A stretch of DNA of 64,000 bases from Pontederia crassipes (Eukaryota > Streptophyta > Magnoliopsida > Commelinales > Pontederiaceae), in NCBI GenBank assembly GCA_030549335.1, contig CM060190.1:49994999-50058998 (forward strand). The letters run 5' to 3'. Positions 1 to 13,077 of the stretch are shown here, piece after piece (position 1 is the first letter of the stretch; every line of letters starts with the position of its first letter). The notes under the pieces are model-generated. The model was not told the origin of the DNA and made no database searches. It saw only the letters and a list, made by a program, of their open reading frames with translations. The translations under genes were made by a program, and so were the position numbers.

Positions 1-359
1 CTGTTTACCCTGAATTTCTGGATTATCAGAAAACTTCTATTAGGAAAAAGAACATTAGTAAAACAGGTGTCATTACTTTTTTAATAAAGCAGTTTTATCT
101 TTTTGAGAAGGGAAATGATGTGAGCCAGGTGCTCACTTCCATTTTTTAATTCATTGTAAAATGTGTTTATCACAGATATGTTATAGCCTCGCCCACTCAC
201 ACAAGTTTGTAGCTACTATTACAATGTTATCAATATAAAACTTTTCTCCTTGAAAATGCAATCATTATGCTGATGCCAGATTGACCACAAAAACACTAGT
301 GCTCTACTTTGTTGTCTTCTCATATTTATGGCATTGGCTTTGTTTTATTTAGAGGAGAA

Positions 360-2360
360 AGGATGACTACCATTTTGGTAGACATCTAGATTTATTGATG
401 ATAAAAAGAGGTTGCATCATAATTACAACAAAAGTAATTGAATGCTGAATTTCTCTCTCCACTACTCGCACGACCATATGTTACATAACTCTATCTGTGT
501 AGCATTACACATTCCTGAAGATGACTGCATTTGTTTGTGACCAGATTGCCCATAGAGTAGATGTGGTTAGTACTCTGCACCGCCTCGAGACATCTCTCTA
601 CTGGTTCCCCATCACATTACCACTCCGAAAGGAGCTCCAAAGTGCTTCTACCGATGATACATTAAGTCATTGACTTCTGGTGATTGCCCATACTTCTCTT
701 GCCATCTTGCACTAAAAAAACAAGTGCTTAATATCTTTGCCAGCACTATTGCACAAAACACAGGTGATGTAAGCCCCATCGAGATCTATAAGATTTGGTG
801 AGGAGTCACCCACGTCGAAGAAGCCAAGCGAAAATTTTGATTCTTAGCGGTAATTTGCTCTTCCATATAATGGCACAATCTGACTTCAAGTCACCATCAT
901 CGATTGCATCAGCTGCACTTAACATTTCATATACCTTCCAGGCTGAAAAAGTACCAACTGACCATTCCCAGTTGTCCCTTATATTATCTTTAGGAGCATA
1001 TTCATCCAATTTATCAAGTAAGTTAACAAAATCATCTATTTGTTGTTCCGACAAATTACTTGTGAAAGATGACAACCAGGCCCCATTGCAACCTCCCCAT
1101 TGTGACCTCCCGATGTAGACCAATATTCTGCCACCTTAATGTCTTTGTCCGCTGCCATGGTATATAGCCTAAGGAATAGTTGTGCTAGTGAATCAAGGTC
1201 AGCCCAGGGATCTTTCCAAAAATGAAGCTATCTTCCATTACCTAGCCTCAACGAGATGGTCTGATCTTAGGTAATGTAGCCATCACCCCGTTCCAAAAAG
1301 ATGAGCATCCACTTTTCATCACAATTGGTTGTTCCCAAGATAGAAACCCCCATGACATGAAGATGACAGTTATCTGTATTGCTCAAGATTTTGTATGCCC
1401 ATTTTGATAGCAATGCTTCATTTGCTCTTCGAAGTACATGGACATCCAAACCTCCTTCAGAATGAGGCCTGCAGATATTCTTCCACGCCACCAAATGAAC
1501 ACCATGATTATTACTTCCAGAATGTATCCAAAAAAATTTGCTCCTGATGGAGTCAATGCGAACTTCAATTGATTTTGGTAGAGGTAATATAGATAAGAAA
1601 TACATCTGATAGAACTATCCGCACAAGAGTAAGTTGCCCTCCTTTCGACAGAAGCTTTGCACTCTTTGACTAGTGTTCACTCTTTGTCTCGGGTCCTCTT
1701 ATATGATAGAGGTAGGCCCAAGTATGTTAATGGGAGGTTGCCTATATCATAGAGCAAGCAATTGTCTCTTGGTCTGTTGGTCATCCATCCCAAAAGGTAT
1801 AAATGAAGATTTTAAATGGTTAATGTTTAAGCTAGAAAAATCCCCAAAAATCTTCACAAGAATAGAAGTCATCCTTTCTGCCTCCCTAGAGCCTTCGATG
1901 AGGAATGTCGCATCGTCAGCATATTGTACAAGTGGAATGATTGAGCCCTGACTTATATTGACTATGAACTTGGATACGAGACCAGCATTACACAAGGAAA
2001 ATGTGGATCGGGCCAGCGCATCAACTGCAAGTATGAATAACATTGGGGCAAAGGGGCAGCCTTGGAGGACTCCACGATGGGGTTGAATCCGCTAGCTGGG
2101 GAACCATTTATGAGAGTTGGGAAAGAAACTGTACACACATCTTTTCATTCAAGATATCCACTTGATAAAAAACCTCTTTTATATAAGGAGTTCCACAAAA
2201 AGGTCCAGTCCAAGGCGTCATATGCCTTCGAGAAGTCCACTTTCCAAAGAAATCCCTTTTTTCAAGGGAGAAAATTGTTATATTGGCATCATATCCCTTA
2301 GAGACGTCCACTTTCCAAAGAAATGTATATTGTCTTTGTTTATTACACAACAATACCTTT
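360..2360 (-). mobile_element. Decayed L1-type LINE (reverse transcriptase, zf-RVT region)
   Basis: Read on the minus strand in shifting frames, this stretch gives a plant L1-type LINE pol protein from the RT palm to the C-terminus. In order: a KAYDxLDW-like segment (about 2250-2190), a GVLQGCPFAPMLF segment (about 2075-2040), the catalytic YADDATF motif (about 1925), TYLGLPLS (about 1720), the post-RT AWKNICRPHSEGGL segment (about 1480), a zf-RVT-like block (1123-806) and a cysteine/histidine block CVLCNSA...KHLFF (about 770-700). Frameshifts and stops separate the blocks, so it is not functional. A tandem duplication near 2217-2325 doubles the KAYD region. No endonuclease domain or clear poly-A tail with target duplication was found, so both ends are approximate. 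Confidence 0.88.
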
Positions 2361-3450
2361 GTTAATCTAGAAAAAAAATTTGGATTAATTGGACCTGTTA
2401 AAATAGGTTTGTTATACGAATGCTTCAAATTCTGAAATCTGACAACCTTGATGGTAAATAGACTCGGATGATAAACATGTACTTGACTTCTTATCAATAT
2501 ACCAAATTTATTTTCTTTACATTCATACACTAGAATTTCAGTTTGACTTTCTCGACACCACAAGTCTATATGTGATTTGATGCTGATTTTGAAATATAAT
2601 ATTTGACATGTCTTTGTAATGGGTCAGTCACAGATTCGGTTCATGAAGATGATCACATGGCCAGAAGTTGGAGAATGCGAACACACTTGACTGGACAGAT
2701 TGCATTTTCGTGCTTATAATTAGTTAGCAGATGCATTTGCATGTTATTACACCACTTAAACATGAATGAGAAATTAGCAATTACATCTTGTACAATTATG
2801 TATGTCATTCTTCCCAAGAAACAAAGCTCATCTTCATATAATAAATGGATGACTTTTGATCCACATTACTTTTTCTTGAGATTTTCCCTTTTAAATGACT
2901 TTATTCTATCAGCTTTCCTCTGGACTATTTTCGTCCTAATGAAATGCATCACTTTGAGGGAGAGAGATTTAAAATACTACTCAATGAGTGCAAACCTCCT
3001 TGTTACTTTTCAAATATGCTCCCTGCATCAAAGTTGCTTCATAGGATGCATTTCACTATCAATATTTTTTATTGTCCTACTAAATCCCAGAGCCTTCCTT
3101 TTTACCTTTCAAATAGCATATACGCGTATGTTCTAAATTCATGGAGTTTAGTATCTCTTTGTATAAATGGATAGCTGTTAAAGAGAGTTCCCTTTTCTGA
3201 TGTAGTCCAGCATAAATGGGCTCTACCTTTATGTGAATATTAGATTATGGCTTACTGAATCCCGCATTGTAGTTTCTGCAAAAATGACCCACAGAATAAA
3301 TTCACAATTTCTATGACATTTATGGTCATCTGGGCACTCAGCAGTCTAACTTCCCTGCATGCCCTAAGAAGTGTACATGGATTATGCATGAATCATGTTC
3401 AGGTCTCTAAGTTCTTCAAGATTTTATATGGTTAATGTTCCACTGTTCAG
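2361..3450. other. No gene recognised; possible intron or upstream DNA of the next gene
   Basis: Only short unrelated open frames are present. I looked for upstream exons of the Rab5-interacting-family gene here and recognised none. The acceptor at 3449-3450 shows that an upstream exon must exist somewhere, so this stretch may be intronic. Confidence 0.4.
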
Positions 3451-4015
3451 ATTTTTGCTGCTATCTACTGGTATCATCTATGGGTACTATACTCGAGTGC
3501 TAAAAATTGATGAAGATGACTATGGTGGCCATGGGACTCTGTTGCAAGAAGGGCTATTTGCGTCATTCTCCCTTTTCCTGGTAAAGAGCTTTGCTGCTTT
3601 TTAAAAATTGTTCAAAGCATATGACAACTTTCCTTCACATAATCAGTTGTAAGCTCAGTTATCACGTGACCTCTAGTGAAGTTTTCCCTCTTTTAAGATC
3701 TCCAGTCCTGGACTCAACTATTACATATTATAATATTCCGCTGGAGCATGTATAGTTCACCATGCAACATTTGCTTTCGTCCTCTTCCTTCCTTTGGTTA
3801 ATCTGTAGACTCTTTATTCATGCATCTGTTCACAAACCTGTAAAATCCATTCGTTCTTTGTCCCTATCAATATGCAGGTTTATTATTCCTGAACTTTTTT
3901 TTTTTGAGAAAAATATTATTCCTGAACTGTAACTCACAGTTATGCATTAATGACCTTGTCTTTCTCTGCGCTGCAGCTCGCCTGGGTTCTGATATACAGT
4001 TTGGCACACTTCTGA
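3451..4015 (+). CDS. Rab5-interacting family protein, last two exons (partial)
   Basis: Exon 3451-3580 follows an acceptor (ctgttcag) and ends at a donor (CTG|gtaaag). Exon 3977-4015 follows gctgcag and encodes the last 12 residues plus tga. The two exons join in phase 0. Visible features are a membrane segment, the acidic signature KIDEDDYGGHG, LLQEGLFASFSLF, and the C-terminus LAWVLIYSLAHF. This matches the C-terminal half of the Rab5-interacting/RAB5IF-EMC6-like family of small ER membrane proteins, whose animal members have an IDEEEYGG motif followed by a hydrophobic helix. The first exon base is the third base of a split codon, so at least one upstream exon is missing; it may lie before the window, with the L1 fragment in the intervening intron. 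Whether the locus is active cannot be told. Confidence 0.8.
3881..3928 (-). mobile_element. 18-bp poly-T insertion with 15-bp direct repeats
   Basis: Inside the last intron of the Rab5-interacting gene, tattattcctgaact occurs at 3881-3895 and again at 3914-3928. Between them is only a T-run followed by gagaaaaa. This looks like an extremely 5'-truncated retroposon (minus orientation, poly-A appearing as poly-T) flanked by its target-site duplication. Confidence 0.6.
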
Positions 4016-5152
4016 TTGGCTCCACTGACTTGGACGAGTTAGATAATTTTTATTTTCATTTGGTTCCTTTTCTTCATTTTTTTTATCGTTTTAGCATAGA
4101 GTGTACCGTCTTTTCAAGTTTAAAACGAGTTTGTGATCATTTTGGCCTTATGAAACTCCCATTATTTCTCTCATGAACAATGTAAAGTGATAAGCTGAGA
4201 GCATTGCTTCAGTTTGGCCGATGTAAAGTGGCAACTCTGGGAGTTTGCTTGTGTTTTGGCTGGTATAAGTTTACAGCAACTCAACCTTTGTGATGCAAAT
4301 AATTTTGCCAGAGGCTCGATGGTATGACACTATATAAATTCTTTTTTTTTCTGATATAGTTTTGATTCGATGGTTGCTCGTGTGCTGAAGTGGTCGTCTG
4401 TGGTCAATATAATATGGAAGAACAACTGGAAAGTAGATATAATGGAGCCATTTCCACCTATCCTGCCACTCCTGGATGAAGCAGGAAATGCCATGTTTGA
4501 TTTATCCTCCTTTTTATGGTGGTGAAAATTTTGGTTTTGTTTGCCTTCTTAGTAAAAGTAAATGTTAGAAAAAGGAGAAGGTTAGAACTTTTATGTATAC
4601 ACGTTATGCTGATTTAAGTCTAGATAATGTTTGGCAATTAGAAAAAAAAAAGACCAATAGTGAAATAGTTAATAGTATATAATGACTTATTTCTGTGCTA
4701 ATTATTTGTTTTAGAACGGAACACATAAATATATATACATTTATTATTTTTCATATTTTTTCATCACAAATTAATCATAGTATTTAACCTTCAGGTGTTC
4801 ATGGAATGAATGTGAAAGCAACACTATTTTCCACTTTAACTATAGCATTAGTACCCACGAGATTCACAAAAGGAATACATATTAGTAGTTTAAATAGAAG
4901 TAGTTGTTAATTTACTAAAATAAGATTACAAATGAATTGAATAAATTCCATTTGTTTAATAGAAAAATTATCTTTAATATTAAGGGATACTTCCTAACTA
5001 CTAAGAAACTTGTGCAAAATGTTTATCTTGTTTCAAAGATGACAATTTTTTTAACCGAGTCTTATTCTAGTTTTTCCTAGTATCATCATTTACTCTCTTC
5101 TTTCTCTTTCTCCCCCTTTTTTTCTCTTAACACACACCCAATGCTGTAGATG
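4016..5152. other. 3' UTR of preceding gene and AT-rich intergenic DNA
   Basis: The first few hundred bases are probably the 3' UTR of the Rab5-interacting-family gene. The rest is AT-rich with poly-T and poly-A runs. No coding exon was recognised. Confidence 0.35.
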
Positions 5153-6164
5153 TTTTTAAAATCGGACCAGACGTCGAACTGACATATCAATTCGGTCATG
5201 GTTCGACCAGTTCAATCGGATTGAATCAGATTTTTATTAAAATATTATTTATCTATTATTTCAAACATATATTATGAACAAAACCTTGAAAAGAATATAC
5301 AAAATACTCACACAATATTTTTTTATTAATATTGAACATTAATTTAAATATTTTCTAAATGATATTTAATTAATGAACTCATCCAAAATGTATTATAATT
5401 TTATATGATTAGTATACTTGAATGCAAATAGAAACAAAAAATTTAGACTCATTATATTAAAATAATATAAAATATGATTCTTGATATTCATATCTATTAT
5501 AATTAAAAGGTAGGAAGTTGAATGATTTAATTTTATTTAGATTTACTATTCTAATGTAAATATTATAAAAAATGAATAAATTTTTTAACATCGAGAAAAA
5601 AAACTAAGGAATGGAATCAATCAATATTGTTTAAATTTATAAATTTTTTTCTTTTATTGTTGTTGTTAATATATTTTTTAATTTAATTATTACTTATGTA
5701 AATAACTTCCTTTTGTATATTTTTTAATTAAATTATTTCTCCTTTTTTCATTCAATTATTTTCATTTTTATTTTTTCTCTCACTTCCTTTTTTTCTCCTT
5801 AAATTTCTCCCTTCATTCTTCTCATTAAATTTCTCGCTTTATTTATACATCATCACCTACATTTTTCTCCTTTCAAATTTACTTATTTTCTTTCCTTTTT
5901 TATTTGATTCTATAATTCAAAATTTATATTTTAATACAAAAATATAACTAATCGAATTTTATCTTTCATAATGATTCCATTCTCTTTCCTTTTTCATTTC
6001 ATTCCATATTTGAAATTTTCAAATTTGCATTTTTAATAAAATAGTTAAAAATCAGATTCAATTCGATTTTTTATCATTTCCGATTTTAAAGAAAAACCAA
6101 ACTAGATTGACAGTCGGTTCACGATTGAACCGGTCGAACCGTCCGTCCGATCCAATTTTAAAAA
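5153..6164. mobile_element. TIR element, GGTTCGACC family, copy A (about 1 kb)
   Basis: The left end begins tttttaaaatcggaccagac and continues through gttcgaccagttcaatcgg. The right end reads, on the opposite strand, tttttaaaattggatcggac followed by gttcgaccggttcaatcg. These are imperfect terminal inverted repeats of roughly 70 bp around a very AT-rich core with no transposase. A second, shorter member lies at 32786-33228. An exact target-site duplication is not clear, so the superfamily is left open. Confidence 0.7.
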
Positions 6165-8140
6165 TACTGTGTAGAAGCTTGTATCGAACAACCCTACTGT
6201 TAACTTGTGGATGACATCATAATTCAATAAACCATTCAAAATAAACTCTTAAATTTTCATAAAATTTCGAAATAATATACTTGTAAATTGCTTCAAGAAT
6301 TGAAACTTTAATGGTGTAATGGTGGAAGTTGCACTGCAATCAACTCTTTGCACTTCTTACGCACGTAACGTACCTATATTTGTGGTGCCATTTCATTTAT
6401 CCCTTTGTTCATCGATCCAACGTCTTTCCGGATTACTGTGCTAAGTTTTGAGAGATGTATGGATTCAACATTTGGGTTTCGTGCATCCACTAATTATAAG
6501 ACTTCTAGAGCATGATGGAGTGCAATATTTGAGGCTCTACGTCAAGAACAACAATTAGTAATCAAGTTCACCAGCTACACAATTTTGTCCCTGCATTAAA
6601 TTAATTGTCCTTATGGTTCCCGGGATATATAGAGAGTTCTGTGGCCTTGATACTTTTTAGATGCTGGATCACTTTGTGGCACGGTTCTGCTAAAGTTAAC
6701 TTTGTCCAAAGTAACAAGAGCAAGGAAACATATTGAGAGTGCTGCAGGTGCAGGATTTGGTCAATTATGCATCCCTTGCTCACCTTAGTTTCCAATTTTG
6801 AATGGCTCCTTTATGTTTGAACTCAGATGACTCTGATATTATGTTAAATTTAATGTGCTAATCAGTTTTCTTAAAAGTTTAAACCGTTAAAAAAAAGTAA
6901 CATCATTGATTTTACTATTTCTCATGAAGTAAGATATATTTTATAAACCGAAAAGTTCTCAAGATGATTGAGTGCAAAGTATAGGCAATTAAAGCAAGTC
7001 GATATCAATAGCTCTTGATTTTCGAATGATTCACTTGGTGCCAATTTCATCTGTCTTCTCATTGTTTATAAGAAGCTATGCCAGCTTAGGCTGAGTAAGA
7101 ATGACAGGTACTTTGCTGCAAACTCTGTGAATTTTGATGTGCCATTTAGCAACCCTTTTTTTTCTTTTTGGCAAACTCGTAGTTTGATTAGATGTACTAA
7201 TTGCGTGCCATCTTATTATTAACGATGGTTTGATCTGTGCACTGTTGCAGAAGGAAATTATGGCGGTACATCATGCCTTAATTAACTCTTTCCTTTTTGT
7301 TCTTTTGGTTCTCAGTGGGTTCAGATTGAAGGATATATTACTCTCAGAAAGATCAAAGCCCATTATATTAATTAATCAACTTAGCATCTCCTTGACTACA
7401 TTTTATGGCTGTCTTTTGCCCTGTGTGTCCGATTTCTTTCATTCTTTTATTTCTGTTAAAGACATTCTTCTCTTTTCTTTTCAGTATCAAGAAGTGGGAA
7501 GGGAAAGAATAAAGGCACTGTTTTCTTTTTTTCCTCTAATAATTTTCTTTTGCCCTATGAAGTTAATTAATTATAAGCACTTTGAGCATCTGAAGAAGTC
7601 TGTTTGGTCAGTTGTTCCAACTTTTTGTTTTCCAAAAACAAATCTTGTGTCTTCTTCAAAATGATATAAATTTGCTGCTCAAAATGGCTGATAAGATTTG
7701 TAATTGATTCATCAATATATTGACTCTAAATCGTTTCATCTTGTGGTGACCATTCGGTATGAGAGAGTGAGTGTAATGACTTAAGGTTTAATGATTAATA
7801 ATGTTAACAAATGGATTCACATAGGTAAAATACGAAAATAATTATAATTTTTTCGTAATTACGTACATTTTTCACAAATGCAGCGAGACAAAAGTTGAAA
7901 AAGACTATATATGAATGAGATCCATGTTATATGGAATTGGGAGATCTCGATCATGGTGCCCCAAAAGGTTTGGTGACTCTGGTCTCAATATTTTGGGCAT
8001 GCAATAAATGTGAGGATAATAACAAAGAAAAAACCCTAAACAAGTTTGTGGATTCTCTGAGCCGAGAATTCTCAATTCTGAACAAGAATTTAAACCGGAA
8101 AGAGATAAATAATAACAACAACAAACACTTTCAAGAAGAA
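6165..8140. other. No supported gene
   Basis: Open frames here (for example 7230-7664 +) are hydrophobic and T-rich and match no family I recognise. Composition near 6400-7700 is less AT-rich than the DNA on either side, so a decayed gene remnant is possible, but nothing specific supports it. Confidence 0.3.
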
Positions 8141-8142
8141 GT

Positions 8143-8144
<2 letters not shown>

Positions 8145-8204
<60 letters not shown>
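8145..8204. repeat. (TA)n microsatellite, about 60 bp
   Basis: Uninterrupted TA dinucleotides. The longest of many TA tracts in the 8-17 kb interval. Confidence 0.97.
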
Positions 8205-8206
<2 letters not shown>

Positions 8207-8944
8207 CTATGAGTGTACGACATATATAGCAAAAAATTAACTTTACAATAGATCGATCAACTTATTTCGAAGGTTATAAATTACGATCATTTTTTACGCA
8301 GCATATTCCTTTTCTTCTACACATATATATGTATATTTATTTATATACACACATGGTCCATAACTGGGCAATAGATGTGTTATTATATATCAAGAATATT
8401 TTATTTATCTTATAATCTTATATATAAACGATCTTGATTAATCTTTGTCATCTTTCATAAAATCTCAAGATGTTTAATTCTTAGGCTCTCTCTATTTTCG
8501 ATAAGCATATAATGTTTGACAATCTTCACCGCTTATTCATCCAAATGGTGGAAGTATAATAGTGCATGCATTTAACCTTTTTTCTTTTCTCTCTCTCAAG
8601 AATTTAATGTTTGCGTAACCTTTTAATCATCCGAATTAATATGTATAAACAGATTAATTAATAATCTTTTAAACAAAAAAATATTTTACATTATTATATA
8701 TAAAGATACGTGCACACAATGAAATTGAGTGAGATAAGATACTACATGAAATAAAGTGGTCTTGTTGGCTATATATTTTTATGGGAATCAAATCACATCT
8801 TGGGTAAAGTATTAAGCCATTCTGCTTAAAAGTTGATTAGACTCAAAGTAGTACGTACTGAGCTTCCTTCATATATGATTAAAGGGAAGGAGAAAATCAA
8901 TTTTTAAAGTTATAACGGGTCCATCAATCTCTCTATCAACGTCT

Positions 8945-9065
8945 TTTTTTTTTTGTCACACAGTGTGTCCGAAAAGTGACGCCGATCCTTCAACGCGCAC
9001 TGATCACGAGTTAAAATCTCGACCCATCATCAAGTTCGATTATTTTAATGTCGCATCGAATAATA
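8945..9065 (-). repeat. Dispersed repeat family R1, copy 1
   Basis: The reverse complement contains, in order, tcgaacttgatgatgggtcga, a ttttaactcgtgatcagtgcg block and cggcgtcacttttcgg. The same ordered blocks occur in diverged form at about 14090-14215 and 38545-38665, both on the plus strand. Ends are undefined and the element type is unknown. Confidence 0.55.
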
Positions 9066-10017
9066 TGAGATTCCCAATGAGAATTTTTTATATCCAACGG
9101 TGAGAAATTGCTATCCACTCCATCCCAACTCTCGTTGATTTTCCATCAACATCTGATTAACATGCATGCATGCATGCTAACACATAAAGTAAACTTTGAA
9201 TATTGGAAGACTAATTTTGTGGTTTGATGGCTATGTTGATATGCACATTTGATGTCTCTGCCTCACCTGCATGCCTGCCACATACATAAAGGGCCTGCAG
9301 TATCCGAAATATCGAATTAGGCAAGAGCCATACAAGTGCAAGCTACTCTACCAAAAGAACCTTCACGTCTACATGCAAGCTCTTGAGAGAGCTCCTTGCA
9401 CATTAATTAGTCAAGCCATAAGTTTCTGTCACGATTCCTCTCTCCTTTCCGAAAGGTGAGAGAAACCCTAGTGCCAACTTATTCCAACACAATAATTCTA
9501 CAGGCCAACAAAAGCACCTTGTCTATACGTTGCAGTGTTGCACTCAACTGTGCATAATTGCTTCAACCTTTCTGTCCTGCGTCCACCAACTCCTTGTCAC
9601 CCACTGAAGTCACAAAGCACGCATTCTTAAATCTGCTGACCAATTGACTGCCCTTCAGTTTGCCGCGCGTGATGCTTTCTGAGATAATTAATCGTTGACA
9701 GCACTTTGTAAAATCAAACTTTTGGACTCTCGAGATGAATTATATAACATATTAACATGGACTTGCAAATCACATCATGAACAGTGACAGTAGCAACTGT
9801 CCAAAGCCTTCAACATGCATGCATGCATCTTGGTCAATCTCTAGTTATCCAAGCTACTCGTCAATGAATTGTTGGCGGACAGCGTCATAGATTTGTGGAA
9901 TGGAGGAGGATAAGAGATGAGAACGACGAAGAAACTTGGGCCTCAAGGTGTCATAGATTTGTCAAATGGAGGATACTAAAGGAGGAGAAATTAAGATGAA
10001 GCTTCAGCCTCAAGTTC

Positions 10018-10019
<2 letters not shown>

Positions 10020-10072
<53 letters not shown>
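10020..10072. repeat. (GA)n microsatellite, about 53 bp
   Basis: Uninterrupted AG dinucleotides. No gene is visible next to it. Confidence 0.97.
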
Positions 10073-10073
<1 letters not shown>

Positions 10074-10668
10074 AGACGACGGTTTTCTGTGGCCGGCTGG
10101 TGCTCATGAAAGGATTGGCATATCAGTCTCTCGATGGCATGTTAAATTTGTCTCCATGGACGCTGATATGTAGGGGGCAACATGCATGATAGACATGTCC
10201 TTGGATCGTTGCCTAATGGATATGCATGTTGCCACCGTTCGCATTGGATTAATAAGAATTATGGTGGTATATCCTCTTTCTAATTAGCAATTGATTTAAT
10301 TTTATGTATTATGATAACTATGCAGAATTCTGTATATATTATTATTCAAATTCCAACTCTGTAACAATATTCTAAGTCTGACAAAGAAATGAACTTTAGG
10401 GGAAAAAAATTCGTGTGTTCTTTTATACGTGCAAGTCTTCAATTTGAAACAATCTTTAATTTATGAGAATATTAGGACACAACAAAAAACTTTAACAAAC
10501 GAAACACTCAACTAATTTCGGATTTTCTAATCCTATTTTTTTATCGGCTACGTTACACTATTTTTTTTCTATAAAACAAAAAAAAAAGACTTACTTTATA
10601 ATTTTTCATTTTTGACATACGTCATCCTCAGGACCTCAGCCAAGTTATTTCCTAAATAATATTCGGTG

Positions 10669-11399
10669 TATATATATATATATATATATTCATTAAATAT
10701 ATGACTGTTAATATATTCCCCATCAATTTGAATCAAGAACGACAATCTAATTTGTCCAATGTTTATGACCACCTCGAAGAATTTTCAGCTTATTCTCTGG
10801 CACACGAGTTCCATCTTCCTTTTCGGAAAATAGTTAAAATTAAGCTTATCCAAATCATTTTTAATATGTCTATTAAGGTTCGTACACTTTATAATTAATT
10901 AATTATTTTGACTTCATATAGCTGTATATATTTATAAAGTTTTAATAGGTTATTTTCCTTGAAATTATTGGCTTAATTCATCGTTATATACGAAGAATCG
11001 TGAACTCCACCGGAAATTTGAATACCATTTTTTTTTTGCTAAAACAATATGATATTAAAAATAATACATTCAATTAAGTAGCTAATGATCGGAACCTTCA
11101 CTTAGCAAACGTGTACCATATCATTATCTTGAAGAAGTAACTAATCACGTAATGTTATGTCGGCCTTATTAATTGGTCCCACCCAATGTGTGAAAGGTGG
11201 ATATGATATGTATATATGAAATGAAATAATGGATGTCGACATAAGATGGCATCCGGAAAATGTAAAAAATATTTAGATATTAAGAATCAACGGTGATGGC
11301 GACGGCCACATGTTTTATTTTTAAGCACTACTAATACGTGTGATTTTATTATGGATGATTTTTAGTACTTAATTAGCTGAATAATTATAAGTACATTAG

Positions 11400-11448
<49 letters not shown>

Positions 11449-12081
11449 AGTAAAACAAAATAGTTGGCCTCCATTATATATATATATATATATCAATTTT
11501 GATTTTTCGTATTTGGAAATTGTAAATGCAACTATAATAATATAAATATGAATACATTATAATTGATTGACGGGAATTGTTCTACTTAAGAGTGGCGCAA
11601 TTAAATGATTATTCTAAGGTAATACAAATTGAAGAAATAATTAATGGAGGATTCATAAATATCCATGTTAGCTAGCTAAACAACTTCCGATATATAGTTG
11701 TATTTTATGTGGGGTGTGGGTTTCTCGAAGGGAGAGAAACTAGTGTATTTAAAGATGGACATGTGGAGAGGAATATTAAGAAACTAATAAAAACAAGCAA
11801 GTTGATCTCAGAGAAGGAATAAAAAAGCACAATTTTGATGCCCGATCAATAGCTGAAGTTCCTAATTTCATTATATTTTCTATTTTAGAAGTTAATGGTA
11901 ATTAATGATATATATAATATAAAAAATATTCGTCCTATCTCTTTAAAAAGTAAGATTATTGATATTTATTAATCATCATTTAATTCATAATAAATGATAA
12001 ATTAAAAAAAATATATTTAATTTATCATCATTAATTAGACAATGATTAATAGAAGTTTTATTGTGCTACTTTTTAAATGAG

Positions 12082-12112
<31 letters not shown>

Positions 12113-12290
12113 TATTAGAATGTAATCCCAATATGTAATTGCACCGTACAATCTCATACTTCTGAATTATAATTGCACTGTATAATTTTATACTTTAGGA
12201 CCATCAGATTAGCGTCCAAATTATTTATATTTTAAACCATCAAATCAAAATAATTTTAATATTGAGAAATATGAGATTGCACAGTGCACC

Positions 12291-12331
<41 letters not shown>

Positions 12332-12591
12332 TAACCGATTGAGATGTACATGGATTGTTACTTCGTATACCATAGAGGTTGTACGAACATATATTACCAA
12401 TAAAAAGGTTTAAGTATATTTTTTAAATGAAAGAAAATGCTAAATTATATATTTAATATGAAAATGGGGCTTAATCAAATAGCAATAAAAGAAGACAGCT
12501 CACGGTCTATCTACCGTGGACTTTAAGAATTTAAGGGAATGCATGTACAACGAGCGCATTAGATGATAATTTTCTTTGCGTTCTATGATTC

Positions 12592-12624
<33 letters not shown>
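10669..12624. repeat. Cluster of (TA)n tracts
   Basis: TA runs occur at about 10669-10690, 11403-11443, 11475-11493, 12082-12110, 12293-12329 and 12594-12624. The DNA between them is AT-rich and apparently non-coding. Confidence 0.93.
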
Positions 12625-12627
<3 letters not shown>

Positions 12628-13057
12628 ATTTTTTCCCCAAAAAACTTCTACCCTAATATGGTATAATAAATTAATTATTTTAGCTATTAATTTTTCCTAT
12701 AGCAAGTTAATAATTAGTCATATCCTGCTAAATCAAGGGATGGATATTAATTACTTGTAATATCTTATAAGTTTTAATAATAATATATGGTTTATCTCTC
12801 AACGTACATCGCTCTCGTGTACCCAACGTGTACTCGTTTGTTTGCATCTTCATCAAGGTTGAAGGTATATATTATTGGCTTATTGCATATGTAAAAGTAT
12901 ATAGTTGTTTTCTTATATACTCGGTAAGCATAGTGTGGAATAATACACAATTTTAGAAATTAAATGTTTTCTTATAAACATCTGATTGAGTTTGACATTT
13001 TCTTATATAAACTCCTTTTTTTTTGACAATTTCAAATTTTGATCCAGACTTCACTTG

Positions 13058-13077
13058 CTCTCTCTCTCTCTCTCTCT
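13058..13077. repeat. (CT)n tract
   Basis: Short run of CT dinucleotides in AT-rich DNA. Confidence 0.9.

Noticed and set aside
7230-7664. 144-codon frame with hydrophobic stretches
   Set aside because: T-rich composition and no recognisable domain; T-runs give spurious membrane-like segments.
8145-8204. YIYIYI-ending frame over the TA tract
   Set aside because: Pure microsatellite translation; no family resemblance.
9271-9470. Possible microRNA precursor near gagagctccttgcac
   Set aside because: I could not match a known mature miRNA or draw a convincing hairpin by eye.
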